Assembly: GCA_025352885.1 (NCBI GenBank)
Contig: JANXRZ010000208.1
Location: 1-57,517 of the forward strand
Reading direction: 5' to 3'
Source: Pseudomonadota bacterium
Lineage (GTDB): Bacteria > Pseudomonadota > Gammaproteobacteria > Burkholderiales > SG8-39
Length of the DNA: 57,517 nt
Part shown: positions 1 to 8,189 of the stretch, in pieces
How positions within the stretch are numbered: position 1 is the first letter of the stretch
How the letters are laid out: every line of letters starts with the position of its first letter
Notes under the pieces: model-generated
What the model was told of the DNA's origin: nothing
The model's input: the letters and a program-made list of their open reading frames with translations, nothing else
The model's database searches: none
Translations under genes and position numbers: made by a program

Positions 1-1299
1 GAGATGGGGCCGAGCGACTTTCAAGCCTCCGACGTTTACCTGCGCACCGCGGTGTCCGTGGATTCGGAGGGCTGGGCGCAGTACGGCGCGGTCAAGATGC
101 CGGACTACCGCTGGGGCATCTTCCTCGCCGACCAGGTGCCGGATCGCAAGATCGGCTTCGGCGACGCAATGGGCCAGCCGGTTTGGCAACAGGTGCCGGG
201 TGAATACCGCTCGACCCTGCGCCGCCTGATCGTCACGCAAGGCGACACCGAGCCCGCGTCCGTCGAGCAGCAGCGGCTGCTCGGCCACACCTGCCCTTCG
301 CTCTACGACCTTCGCAACCTCTTCCAGATCAACGTCGAAGAAGGCCGCCACCTGTGGGCGATGGTGTACCTCCTTCATGCGTATTTCGGCCGCGATGGCC
401 GCGAGGAAGCCGAGGAACTGCTCGCCCGGCACTCGGGCGACACCGACAAGCCGAGGATCCTGTCCACCTTCAACGAGCCGATCACCGACTGGCTGTCGCT
501 CTATTGCTTCACCTATTTCACCGACCGCGACGGCAAGTACCAGTTGAAGAGCCTCTCCGAATCGTCTTTCGACCCACTCTCGCGCACGTGCCGGTTCATG
601 CTGACGGAGGAAGCGCACCACATGTTCGTCGGCGAAACGGGCATCGGGCGCGTCATCAAGCGCACGCTGGAGGTGATGAAGGAACTCGGCACGGACGATC
701 CGGCCGCGATTCGCCGCGCCGGCGCAGTCGACCTGCCGCTCCTGCAGAAGTACATCAACTTCTGGTGCTCTTCGTCGTTGGACCTCTTCGGCAACGAGAT
801 TTCGTCGAACTCCGCCGCGAGCTTTGCCAATGGCCTGAAAGGGCGTCCCGACGAATCGACCTACACGGACCACGTGCTGCGCGAAGCCACGATGAAGCTG
901 CAGACACCCGAAGGCGAGCAGGACGTGCCGATGCTCAATGCATTGAACGAGGTCATGCGCGAGTCGTACCTCAAGGACTGCGAGATCGGGATGCGCCGCT
1001 GGAACCGCGCCATCGAGCGCGCCGGCCATGGCTTGCGCCTTACGCTGCCGAACATCCGCTTCCGCCGCTCGATCGGCGCGTGGGCGGGGCTCCCAGTCGA
1101 CGTGCAAGGCAACCTCATTGCGAAAGACGAGTACGAGCGCCGCAGGCACGAGTGGGTGCCGTCGGACGAGGACCGCACGTTCGTGAAAAGCCTGATGCAG
1201 AAAGTCGTCACGCCGGGCAAGATGGCGGGCTGGATCGCCCCGCCGGAACGCGGCATCAACAACATGGCGGTCGAGTACGAGTACGTCCACCTGAACTGA
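1..1299 (+). CDS. boxB: Benzoyl-CoA 2,3-epoxidase oxygenase subunit BoxB (5' partial)
   Basis: This is the di-iron oxygenase subunit of the aerobic benzoyl-CoA (box) pathway; with the BoxA reductase it epoxidises the ring of benzoyl-CoA in the cytoplasm. The frame is open to the left edge, so the start is missing; about 430 residues are visible and BoxB is usually near 470, so roughly 40 N-terminal residues lie outside. Two E-x-x-H elements typical of the di-iron four-helix bundle are present: EEGRH near residue 112 and EEAHH near residue 202. The C-terminal part (RGINNMAVEYEYVHLN) is intact. The SMP-30 gene follows after 16 bp, so the two are probably cotranscribed. Other box genes are presumably upstream, outside the window. 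Confidence 0.93.
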   Translation, partial: EMGPSDFQASDVYLRTAVSVDSEGWAQYGAVKMPDYRWGIFLADQVPDRKIGFGDAMGQPVWQQVPGEYRSTLRRLIVTQGDTEPASVEQQRLLGHTCPSLYDLRNLFQINVEEGRHLWAMVYLLHAYFGRDGREEAEELLARHSGDTDKPRILSTFNEPITDWLSLYCFTYFTDRDGKYQLKSLSESSFDPLSRTCRFMLTEEAHHMFVGETGIGRVIKRTLEVMKELGTDDPAAIRRAGAVDLPLLQKYINFWCSSSLDLFGNEISSNSAASFANGLKGRPDESTYTDHVLREATMKLQTPEGEQDVPMLNALNEVMRESYLKDCEIGMRRWNRAIERAGHGLRLTLPNIRFRRSIGAWAGLPVDVQGNLIAKDEYERRRHEWVPSDEDRTFVKSLMQKVVTPGKMAGWIAPPERGINNMAVEYEYVHLN

Positions 1300-1315
1300 T
1301 CGCAAGGAGCGTTTC

Positions 1316-2287
1316 ATGGTTACCCACGTCCTTCCGCATGGTCCTGCGCACGGGGACTGGCAGCCTGCCCAACGCTATCCGGATCCCGCCGTGATCTCGG
1401 TGGACCCTTCGTTCGACCGGTACAAGGTGATGTCGGCGAAGCTCGAGCGCCTGTACACCGGCTGCCGCTGGGCCGAAGGTCCCGTGTGGCTGGGCGACAC
1501 GGGGTCCCTGCTTTGGAGCGACATTCCCAACAACCGCATCCTGCGCTGGGACGAGAGCACCGGCGCGGTCAGCGCGTTCAGGCAGCCCTCCAACAACGCC
1601 AACGGCAATACGCGCGACCGGCAGGGCCGCCTCGTGACTTGCGAGCATGGCGCCCGGCGGGTGACCCGCACGGAGCATGACGGCACGATCAGCGTCATCG
1701 CAGATTCGTTCAAGGGCAAGCGCCTCAACTCGCCGAACGACATCGTCGTGAAGTCCGACGGCTCGATCTGGTTCACGGATCCTACTTTCGGGATCCTCGG
1801 GTGGTACGAGGGCGGCAAGGCCGAGCCGGAGTCCCCCATGAACGTGTATCGCGTGGACCCCTCGGGCAAGCTCGATGTCGTGGCGGAAGGCATCAATCAG
1901 CCGAACGGGCTCGCTTTCTCGCCCGACGAATCGCTCCTCTACATCGTCGAGTCGCGCGCAGTGCCGAGAAAAATCCTGGCGGTCGACGTGAAGAACGGGG
2001 CGACGCTGGGCGACCGGCGCGTGCTGATCGATGCAGGACCGGGAACCCCGGACGGGTTTCGCGTGGACATCGACGGCAACCTCTGGTGCGGCTGGGGCAT
2101 GGGCCAGGACGGGCTCGACGGCGTCCACGTCTTCAACCCCGAGGGCAAGCTGATCGGCCGCATCGACCTGCCCGAGCGCTGCGCCAACCTCTGCTTTGGC
2201 GGCCTGCGTCGCAACCGCCTGCTCATGGCGGCCAGCACGTCTCTCTACTCGCTCTACGTGAACACGCAGGGCGTCCCGTACAGCTGA
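1316..2287 (+). CDS. SMP-30/gluconolactonase/LRE family protein
   Basis: A 323-residue protein of the six-bladed beta-propeller SMP-30/gluconolactonase family, which hydrolyses lactones with a bound divalent metal. Recognisable elements are CRWAEGPVW (metal-binding Glu) near residue 50, LNSPNDIVVKSDG near 140, INQPNGLAFSPDE near 193 and GTPDGFRVDIDGNLWCG near 245. The ATG follows an AAGGAG ribosome site 7 nt upstream. No signal peptide is evident. Its place just behind boxB suggests a role in aromatic or sugar-lactone metabolism, but the substrate cannot be read from sequence. Two hairpins follow the stop codon. Confidence 0.85.
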   Translation: MVTHVLPHGPAHGDWQPAQRYPDPAVISVDPSFDRYKVMSAKLERLYTGCRWAEGPVWLGDTGSLLWSDIPNNRILRWDESTGAVSAFRQPSNNANGNTRDRQGRLVTCEHGARRVTRTEHDGTISVIADSFKGKRLNSPNDIVVKSDGSIWFTDPTFGILGWYEGGKAEPESPMNVYRVDPSGKLDVVAEGINQPNGLAFSPDESLLYIVESRAVPRKILAVDVKNGATLGDRRVLIDAGPGTPDGFRVDIDGNLWCGWGMGQDGLDGVHVFNPEGKLIGRIDLPERCANLCFGGLRRNRLLMAASTSLYSLYVNTQGVPYS

Positions 2288-2307
2288 AAGCCACGCGCAA
2301 AAGAAAA

Positions 2308-2352
2308 GGGGCTCCCGGAGGAGCCCCTGAAATCAAGGCCTGACGGCCTTGA
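2308..2352. terminator. Two tandem hairpins between SMP-30 gene and a convergent small gene
   Basis: Two perfect 8-bp stems with 4-nt loops lie back to back: GGGGCTCC-CGGA-GGAGCCCC at 2308-2327 and TCAAGGCC-TGAC-GGCCTTGA at 2333-2352. Neither is followed by a clear T-run, so intrinsic termination is inferred from position between convergent genes; a bidirectional terminator is the simplest reading. Confidence 0.6.
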
Positions 2353-2392
2353 GGAGGAGACGACGTGTGGCGCGCGCTGGGTTCGGGCGGGC

Positions 2393-2569
2393 CTAGTGGG
2401 GGTACGCGGGCTTCAGGGCCGGCGAGGCATCGAGCCAGTTCGCCATGCGCTGGAACGCGCGTGCAATGAAGTCGCCCGAGGCAACGTAGGCAAGCGCGGC
2501 GCGCTGCTCGGCGGCGGTAATCGGCAAAGTTGCTACCCGGGTGGCGATCAGGTCTTTCTGAGTGTTCAT
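2393..2569 (-). CDS. Small conserved-looking protein of 58 residues, divergent from LysR gene
   Basis: I read an ATG at 2569 and a TAG ending at 2393, giving 58 residues beginning MNTQKDLIATRVATLPITAA and ending ALKPAYPH. A strong ribosome site (AGGGAGGTG) sits about 5 nt before the ATG, which is the best evidence that it is real. The peptide is mixed charged and hydrophobic, with a likely amphipathic helix (AEQRAALAYVASGDFIARAF) and no membrane segment or signal peptide. I do not recognise the family. It is transcribed away from the LysR gene across a 138-bp gap holding a T-N11-A palindrome, so it is a plausible target of that regulator. Confidence 0.7.
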   Translation of the reverse strand: MNTQKDLIATRVATLPITAAEQRAALAYVASGDFIARAFQRMANWLDASPALKPAYPH

Positions 2570-2673
2570 GGCACCTCCCTATGGGTTAGAGCTATTCATC
2601 AGTACTGCTTCGATGGGATGCATCTTCCCCTCTTCGCCGCAGCGCAACAACTGACTATTTATTTGCGTTGGCG

Positions 2674-2686
2674 TTAGAATTTCTAA
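2674..2686. promoter_or_regulatory. Candidate LysR operator (T-N11-A palindrome)
   Basis: The sequence TTAGAA-T-TTCTAA is a perfect palindrome with exactly the T-N11-A spacing of LysR-family recognition sites. It lies 21 bp before the LysR start codon and within the divergent spacer to the 58-residue gene. A half site TTAGAG occurs near 2585. Assignment as an operator is inference. Confidence 0.55.
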
Positions 2687-2707
2687 TCCCAACCGATTTT
2701 GGTGCCG

Positions 2708-3637
2708 ATGGCCGACCGCCTGCCCCCTTTAAATGCACTGCGCGCGTTTGAGACGGTCGCGCGGCTCCTGAGCGTGAAAAAAGCCGCAGAAGAACTGAAC
2801 GTCACGCCCGCGGCGGTGAGCCACCAGATCAAGTTGCTCGAGGACCTCACCGGGCGGTCGCTCCTCATCCGCAAGCCGCGCGGCATCGCGCTCACCGATG
2901 CGGCCAGGGCTGCGTTGCCTCACCTCGCCTCGGGCTTCGACCAACTCGCCCTGGCGGTGCGCGAACTGCGCGAAGGCAGGGCGGCCTCGACGCTCACGGT
3001 GAGCGTGGCGCCTTCTTTCGCCGCCTGCTGGCTGATGCCACGGCTGCATCGCTTTCTCACGGCCGAGCCCGACATCGATGTGCGCGTCACGGCGCGCACG
3101 CGCCAGTCGACGGCCGTGGGCGGCCAGTCCCGGCGCGAGGCGGAAGCGTGGCTGGCCGATGCGGATGTGGCGGTGCTTTTGTCCGATGGCGACTTCCCCG
3201 GCTATCACGCCGAAAAGCTGGTGCCGCTGACTGTTACGCCGCTGGTCAACCCGGGCATCATCGGACGCGGACGGCTCACGCCCGCGGACCTCAAGGCGCT
3301 CACGCTCATCCACGACGACATGGGGCGCCTCTTCGATGGGCGCGATTTCTGGACGCTGTGGCTCGAAGCTGCCGGCGCGACGCGCCTGAAGCTCCGGCAT
3401 GGCGCGCAGCTTTCACACACGGTGCTCGCTCTTGAAGCGGCGGCCGAGGGCGTGGGGATCGTCGCCAGCTGCCCTGAGCTCGCCAAGCCGCAGCTGGACG
3501 CGAAGCGCCTAGTCGCGCCTTTCGACCTGAGGGTTGACCTGCCTTACGCGTACCACCTGATCGCCACCGAGCGCTCGCTCGAACGGGCGCCGGTCAAGGC
3601 GTTTACCGCCTGGCTCATCGCCCAGGCGAAAGCCTGA
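2708..3637 (+). CDS. LysR-family transcriptional regulator (GcvA-like)
   Basis: A 309-residue LysR-type regulator. The N-terminal winged helix-turn-helix is clear (LNALRAFETVARLLSVKKAA ... VTPAAVSHQIKLLE, residues 6-45) and resembles the GcvA/AmpR branch. It is followed by the LysR substrate-binding domain from about residue 90 (STLTVSVAPSFAACWLMPRL). I chose the ATG at 2708; an in-frame TTG at 2699 and GTG at 2702 are possible. The gene is divergent from the 58-residue ORF and convergent, with 6 bp between stops, with the flavoprotein gene. The effector is unknown. Confidence 0.88.
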   Translation: MADRLPPLNALRAFETVARLLSVKKAAEELNVTPAAVSHQIKLLEDLTGRSLLIRKPRGIALTDAARAALPHLASGFDQLALAVRELREGRAASTLTVSVAPSFAACWLMPRLHRFLTAEPDIDVRVTARTRQSTAVGGQSRREAEAWLADADVAVLLSDGDFPGYHAEKLVPLTVTPLVNPGIIGRGRLTPADLKALTLIHDDMGRLFDGRDFWTLWLEAAGATRLKLRHGAQLSHTVLALEAAAEGVGIVASCPELAKPQLDAKRLVAPFDLRVDLPYAYHLIATERSLERAPVKAFTAWLIAQAKA

Positions 3638-3643
3638 ACGGGA

Positions 3644-4255
3644 TCAGTAGAGCTGCGCCTTGTAGCGCTCGACCATCTGCGCCTGTGTTTCGGCCTCGGT
3701 GGCGCCGCCGGTCTGGTCGCGGATCATTTCCCCGAGTGAAGGCAGGATAGTTCGCGGCACCTGCGATTCGGGTTTCCAGAGCCGGGCGCGCATGATCGCC
3801 TTGGCGCAGTGAAGGTAGGCGTCGCGCACTTTCACCGAGACCACCACCTCGGGCGGCTTACCCTGCTCGATGCACTGTGCACGCAGCTCTTCGTCGGTCC
3901 GAAGCTCGGCCGTGCCGTTGATTCGCAACATCTCGTCGACGCCCGGCACGAAGAACAGCATGCCGACCTGCCCGGTCTGGATGATGTTATGGAAGCTGTC
4001 GAGGCGGTTGTTGCCCGGGCGGTCGGGCAACAGCACGGTGTGGTCGTCGGCCACTTTGCAAAATCCCGGGGCCCCGCCGCGAGGCGACGCGTCGAGGTGA
4101 CCTTTGGGGTCCGACGTGCAGATCACGACATAAGGCGACAGCCCAATGAAGCTGCGGCAATGGCGATCGATGTGTGCAAGTTGCTTCTTGAGCGCGCGCT
4201 CGGTCGCCGGCTTGTAGGCGGCGCGCAATTCTTCTACGGTGTTGATGGATGGCAT
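3644..4255 (-). CDS. Pyridoxamine 5'-phosphate oxidase-family FMN-binding protein (MSMEG_1061-like)
   Basis: A 203-residue protein of the split-barrel flavin-binding fold. Family features are SYxVICTSDPKGHLDASPRGG-like segment near residues 40-60 (here SPYVVICTSDPKGHLDASPR), DRPGNNRLDSFHNII near 80 and VGMLFFVPGVDEMLRINGTA near 98, as in the MSMEG_1061 subfamily of PNPOx-like proteins. It is unlikely to be PdxH itself, since it lacks the usual PdxH C-terminal signature. The ATG follows AAGGAC. The sulfatase gene lies 19 bp upstream on the same strand, so the two may share a transcript. Confidence 0.85.
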   Translation of the reverse strand: MPSINTVEELRAAYKPATERALKKQLAHIDRHCRSFIGLSPYVVICTSDPKGHLDASPRGGAPGFCKVADDHTVLLPDRPGNNRLDSFHNIIQTGQVGMLFFVPGVDEMLRINGTAELRTDEELRAQCIEQGKPPEVVVSVKVRDAYLHCAKAIMRARLWKPESQVPRTILPSLGEMIRDQTGGATEAETQAQMVERYKAQLY

Positions 4256-4274
4256 GAACGCGTCCTTGGGATGG

Positions 4275-5651
4275 TTAGATGCCGAGCGCTTCTGCGGTGA
4301 GCTTCCGGAGTTCCTTCTTGACGGTTTCGCGTTCCTTGGCGACGCCGGGGTCCGCGGCGAGGTTCTTGATCTCGTACGGATCGTTCTGCAGGTCGTAGAA
4401 CTCCGCCATGCCCTGGTGGTGCGTCCAGTGGATGTACTTGTAGCGTTCGGTTCGCACTGCCTTGTAGCCCATGCCCACGATCCACGGCCACGCGCCCTCG
4501 CTCCAGTATTCGCATAGAAACGACTGGCGCCATTTGCGCGCCTTGCCCTTCATGATCGGCACGAGCGATTTGCCCTGAACCGTGTCGCCCGGCTTGCCGC
4601 CGGCCAGCTCGATCAGGGTCGGCGCGATGTCGATGGCAAGGATCATCTCCTTGAATTTCGAACCGGCCGGGATGCGCTTGGGGTAGCGCACATAGAAAGG
4701 CGTGCGGATCCCCTCCTCGTAGGCAAAGCGCCGCTCGACCGTAAGGCCATGCTCGCCAAAGAAAAACCCGTTGTCGCCGAGGAACACGATGCAGGTGTTG
4801 TCTAGCTGCTTCGTTTTCTCGAGGGCCTCGAGCAATTGGCCGATGCCCTCGTCGACCGAGGCCACCATCGCAGCACGCTTCCGGATCTCTTCCTGCGTGC
4901 CACCGTCCATCGCCGCAAGGATGTCCCGCGACAACGGCTGCGCGCGCGCCTCGAACATCATCTTGAGCGCCGGCTTGTCCTTTGCCACCTGGTCGAGCGG
5001 CAGCATATTCGGCCGCTTGGGGTACGTCATCCCGTTATAGAGATTCTTGTGACGCTCGGGCAGCGTGTAGCCGCCGATCGTCGAGGCGTCGATGCCGCCG
5101 CTTGCATTCTGGTGCAGGTCCGGATGCACGGCCTTGTGCGCGAAGAAGAGCGCGAAAGGCGTCTTGCGCTTTTTCTGCACGAAGGTCACGGCGCGCTCGT
5201 TGAGGATGTCGGTCATGTAACCCTCGACCTGGTGCTCGCCCCCGTCCTCCCACAGGATCGGGTTCATGAGCTGGCCCTGCCCCTTGAAGCTCACCCAGTG
5301 GTCGTAGCCCGGCCGCGGGCTCGCGTCGTTGCCCATGTGCCACTTGCCGATGTGTGCCGTCTCGTAACCCAGCGCTTTGAGTGAAAGGTGGTAGTTGTCG
5401 AGACGGTGGCTCGCAATGTCGCGTCCGACGTTGTCGATGATGCCGTGGCGGGACGCGTACTGGCCCGTGAGGATCGAGGCGCGGTTCGGCGAGCAGAGCG
5501 GCGTGGTGTGGAACGCGTTGTCGAACATTGCGCCTTCGTGCGCGAGGCGGTCGATGTTCGGCGTCTTCATGTATGGATGGCCGGACGCGCTGGTTTCATC
5601 GAACCGCAGGTCGTCGATGAGGATCACGATGAGATTGGGCTTCTTGGCCAT
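4275..5651 (-). CDS. Sulfatase (arylsulfatase family, Cys-type)
   Basis: A 458-residue sulfatase of the alkaline phosphatase superfamily that hydrolyses sulfate esters. The N-terminal metal motif is VILIDDLRFD; the formylglycine site is LCSPNRASILTG near residue 60, with Cys as the residue to be converted to formylglycine, and the second metal site is FLGDNGFFFGEHGL near residue 294. No signal peptide is apparent from the chosen start, implying a cytoplasmic enzyme. I start at ATG 5651 because AGGGAGG lies 5 nt upstream; an upstream ATG at 5693 has no ribosome site. The sulfatase-activating enzyme is not in the window. The nucleoside deaminase gene is divergent. Confidence 0.88.
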   Translation of the reverse strand: MAKKPNLIVILIDDLRFDETSASGHPYMKTPNIDRLAHEGAMFDNAFHTTPLCSPNRASILTGQYASRHGIIDNVGRDIASHRLDNYHLSLKALGYETAHIGKWHMGNDASPRPGYDHWVSFKGQGQLMNPILWEDGGEHQVEGYMTDILNERAVTFVQKKRKTPFALFFAHKAVHPDLHQNASGGIDASTIGGYTLPERHKNLYNGMTYPKRPNMLPLDQVAKDKPALKMMFEARAQPLSRDILAAMDGGTQEEIRKRAAMVASVDEGIGQLLEALEKTKQLDNTCIVFLGDNGFFFGEHGLTVERRFAYEEGIRTPFYVRYPKRIPAGSKFKEMILAIDIAPTLIELAGGKPGDTVQGKSLVPIMKGKARKWRQSFLCEYWSEGAWPWIVGMGYKAVRTERYKYIHWTHHQGMAEFYDLQNDPYEIKNLAADPGVAKERETVKKELRKLTAEALGI

Positions 5652-5710
5652 GAGGCCTCCCTTTACGGAAAGCCCGGAGTTTAGCCGCATCAATGACCGG
5701 CGGCCCTGCT

Positions 5711-5719
5711 TGGTACACT
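5711..5719 (+). promoter_or_regulatory. Candidate extended -10 promoter for the deaminase gene
   Basis: TGGTACACT fits TG-n-TAnnnT. The ATG at 5729 begins 10 nt after the -10 box, so the transcript would have almost no 5' leader. No good -35 box is seen. Confidence 0.4.
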
Positions 5720-5728
5720 TCTGCCGCC

Positions 5729-6232
5729 ATGAGCGAAATAGCGAAACAGGACGGCGCGGACGAACGCCATATGCGCGAGGCCATCGCGCTTTCCGAAGCT
5801 GCGCGCAAGCGCGGCAACATGCCTTTCGGGGCGGTTCTCGTGGCGCCGGATGGCAGGGTCCTTGCGAGCGCCGAAAACACCATCGTCACCGATCGCGACA
5901 TTACCGCGCACGCGGAAATCAACGCGCTGCGGATCGCTTCGAAGACCTGCACGCCGCAACAACTTGCAGCGGCCACGATGTACGCAAGCGGCGAGCCCTG
6001 CCCGATGTGCTCGGGCGCAATGATCCGGGTCGGGCTGCGCCGGCTGCTCTTCGGCATTCGGGCCGCCGTTGCGACGCCCTACCTGCCGGCGGCGGCCGGC
6101 GCGATGGTCGGCAGCGTGAACTGCCGCGATGTACTGGCCCTCGCGCCCTCACCGATCGACGTCGAGGGCCCCGTGCTGGAAAGCGAAGCGAAGGTCCCGT
6201 TCGAAGCCTTTGCCGCACGCGGCGCAGGATGA
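5729..6232 (+). CDS. Nucleoside deaminase (cytidine/deoxycytidylate deaminase fold)
   Basis: A 167-residue zinc-dependent deaminase. The catalytic zinc motifs are clear: AHAEINAL near residue 53 (His ligand and catalytic Glu) and GEPCPMCSGAM near residue 80 (two Cys ligands). The fold is that of the TadA/GuaD/CodA-like group; tRNA adenosine deaminase is less likely because its flanking sequence differs, so guanine or cytosine deaminase-like activity is the better guess. I took the ATG at 5729 rather than an upstream start at 5693, since homology starts at MRE. Its stop overlaps the next start (ATGA), indicating translational coupling with the acyl-CoA ligase gene. Confidence 0.85.
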   Translation: MSEIAKQDGADERHMREAIALSEAARKRGNMPFGAVLVAPDGRVLASAENTIVTDRDITAHAEINALRIASKTCTPQQLAAATMYASGEPCPMCSGAMIRVGLRRLLFGIRAAVATPYLPAAAGAMVGSVNCRDVLALAPSPIDVEGPVLESEAKVPFEAFAARGAG

Positions 6233-7983
6233 AGCCGCGCCTGCACACCACGCTCGAGTTCGGCACGCCGCGGGTCCAAGTTGAGAAGCGCGCCGACGGG
6301 AGCGTGGTGCTGCGCTCTCCCGATCCGTTAGGCACCTACCCCCATGCGCTCGGAGAGTGGCTGGTGCTCTGGGCCACGAAGACACCCGATCGCGTCTTCC
6401 TCGCGGAACGAACCGGCGACGCATGGCGCGAGGTGACCTACGCCCAGGCGCTCAAGGCGGCCCGCAGGATCGGCCAGTCGCTGCTAACCCGTGGGCTTAC
6501 CGCGTCCACGCCCATTGCGATCCTGTCGGACAATTCGGTCGACCATGCGCTGCTCGCGCTCGGCGCCATGCATGCGGGGCTCACCGTCACGCCGATTTCG
6601 CCGGCGTACTCGTTGATGTCGAAGGACCACGCCAAGCTCCGGTCGATCTTCAGCCTGATCAAGCCGGGCCTCGTCTTTGCGCAGGATTCGGCGAAGTTCG
6701 CGCCCGCGCTTGCTGCAACCGGGACGACGGCGACGCCGATCGATGCTTTGCTCGAGTCGCCGGCCGGCGAGCGCATCGATGCAGCGTTCGCGGCCATCAC
6801 CCCGGACACGGTCGCCAAGATCCTGTTCACTTCGGGGTCCACCGGCGCGCCCAAAGGCGTGATCAACACCCACCGCATGCTGTGCTCGAACCAGCAGAGC
6901 TGGGCGCAACTCTGGCCATTCGTGGAGGAAACGCCGCCTGTGCTGTGCGAGTGGCTGCCGTGGAACCATACGTTCGGCGGCAACGCGACCTTCAACATGG
7001 TCCTGCGAAACGGCGGCACGCTTTATGTGGATGGCGGAAAGCCCGCGCCCGGTCTCGTAGAAACAACCGTGCGCAACCTGCGCGAAGTGTCGCCGACGAT
7101 GTATTTCAACGTGCCACGCGGCTTCGACCTGCTGCTGCCGTTTCTCGAAACCGACCCAGCGCTGCGGCGAACATTCTTCAAGAAACTCGACGTCCTTTTC
7201 TATGCGGGCGCAGCGCTGCCGCAAAACCTCTGGGAGCGGCTGGAAGCGCTCGCCGTGGCCGAGAACGGCGGAAAGCTCGCGATGCTCTCGGCCTGGGGTT
7301 CCACGGAGACGTCTCCCATGGCCGCTTGCGTCCACTACCCGATCGAGCGGGCGGGCGTCGTCGGGAACCCGGGCCCGGGCACGGAGCTCAAGCTCGTCCC
7401 CTCGGGCGGCAAACTCGAGGTGCGCGTGCGCGGCCCGAATGTGACGCCAGGCTATTTCGGTCGCGAGGACCTGACCCGGTCCGCGTTCGACGCAGAAGGT
7501 TTTTATCGAATCGGCGACGCCATGAAGTTCGCGGACGACACTGACCCCGCGAAGGGCATCAGTTTCGATGGCCGCGTCACCGAGGACTTCAAGCTCATGT
7601 CGGGCACGTGGGTGCATGTCGGCGCTGTGCGCGTGAAGCTCATCGCGGCCTGCGACCCGCTGGTGCAGGATGCGGTCATCACGGGCCATGACCGCGAGGA
7701 CATGGGCGCGCTCGTTTTCGTGAACCCGGCCGCGATGAAGGCGCTCGGCCTGGATGCGCAAGGCGTTCGCACGCGGCTGAAGGATGCGCTCCATCGTCTG
7801 GCAGAAAAATCGACCGGAAGCTCGACGGCGCCGGTGCGGCTTCTGGTGCTCGATGAGCCGCCATCAATCGACGCCAACGAGATTACGGACAAGGGCTACA
7901 TCAACCAGCGGGCTGTGCTCGAGCGCCGGTCTGCACTGGTCGAGCGCCTGCACAGCGACGCCCCCGAGGTCATCCGGCCTTGA
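6229..7983 (+). CDS. Feruloyl-CoA synthase-like AMP-dependent acyl-CoA ligase
   Basis: A 584-residue ANL-superfamily enzyme that activates a carboxylic acid to its CoA thioester via an acyl-adenylate. The AMP/P-loop motif LFTSGSTGAPKGVINTH is near residue 200 and the adenine-binding motif AWGSTETSP near residue 356. The overall layout, including PRGFDLLLPFLE and the DGRVTEDFKLMSGTWV segment, is that of feruloyl-CoA synthases, which open the degradation of ferulate and related phenylpropenoids. The start is the ATG overlapping the deaminase stop. A much longer open frame upstream is only the GC-rich shadow of other genes. Context with boxB supports aromatic acid catabolism; the exact substrate is unproven. 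Confidence 0.85.
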   Translation: MKPRLHTTLEFGTPRVQVEKRADGSVVLRSPDPLGTYPHALGEWLVLWATKTPDRVFLAERTGDAWREVTYAQALKAARRIGQSLLTRGLTASTPIAILSDNSVDHALLALGAMHAGLTVTPISPAYSLMSKDHAKLRSIFSLIKPGLVFAQDSAKFAPALAATGTTATPIDALLESPAGERIDAAFAAITPDTVAKILFTSGSTGAPKGVINTHRMLCSNQQSWAQLWPFVEETPPVLCEWLPWNHTFGGNATFNMVLRNGGTLYVDGGKPAPGLVETTVRNLREVSPTMYFNVPRGFDLLLPFLETDPALRRTFFKKLDVLFYAGAALPQNLWERLEALAVAENGGKLAMLSAWGSTETSPMAACVHYPIERAGVVGNPGPGTELKLVPSGGKLEVRVRGPNVTPGYFGREDLTRSAFDAEGFYRIGDAMKFADDTDPAKGISFDGRVTEDFKLMSGTWVHVGAVRVKLIAACDPLVQDAVITGHDREDMGALVFVNPAAMKALGLDAQGVRTRLKDALHRLAEKSTGSSTAPVRLLVLDEPPSIDANEITDKGYINQRAVLERRSALVERLHSDAPEVIRP

Positions 7984-7995
7984 GCGGTAATATGT

Positions 7996-8064
7996 ATTCT
8001 GGTATACCAACTGGCCTGATCGCCGCATGCCTGTTCGTTCTACGTAAACGAATGTTCAAGATTG
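7996..8064. repeat. Dispersed intergenic element, copy A (69 nt)
   Basis: This stretch aligns without gaps to 40535-40603; I count 46 of 69 identical positions. Shared blocks are TATAC-n-AACTGGC, GCCGCATGC and AAACGAA-n-GTT. This copy contains the palindrome TGGTATACCA at 7999-8008 and a 6-bp stem TTCGTT/AACGAA at 8034-8052. Both copies lie just downstream of a gene's stop codon. Confidence 0.6.
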
Positions 8065-8189
8065 TCAAAGCTTAGATCTAGCAGGACGCTCGCCTATCGT
8101 GCCGCCCGTGGCCCGGATCTTGCACCTGTACCCCCGGCCCACGAGTCATTTGGGTACCATTGCCGTCCAGCCACCCGGGGAGTCCGCAG

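Noticed and set aside
6484..7794. A 436-codon open frame antisense to the ligase gene
   Set aside because: Low-complexity Arg/His-rich sequence typical of GC-rich antisense shadows; the sense gene has full family motifs.
5395..7983. An 862-codon open frame spanning the deaminase and ligase genes
   Set aside because: Only the part from 6229 is homologous to anything; the upstream part overlaps the sulfatase on the other strand and the deaminase in another frame.
7996..8064. Hammerhead ribozyme or riboswitch in the repeated element
   Set aside because: The CUGANGA and GAAA cores are not both present and the hairpin is not conserved between the two copies.
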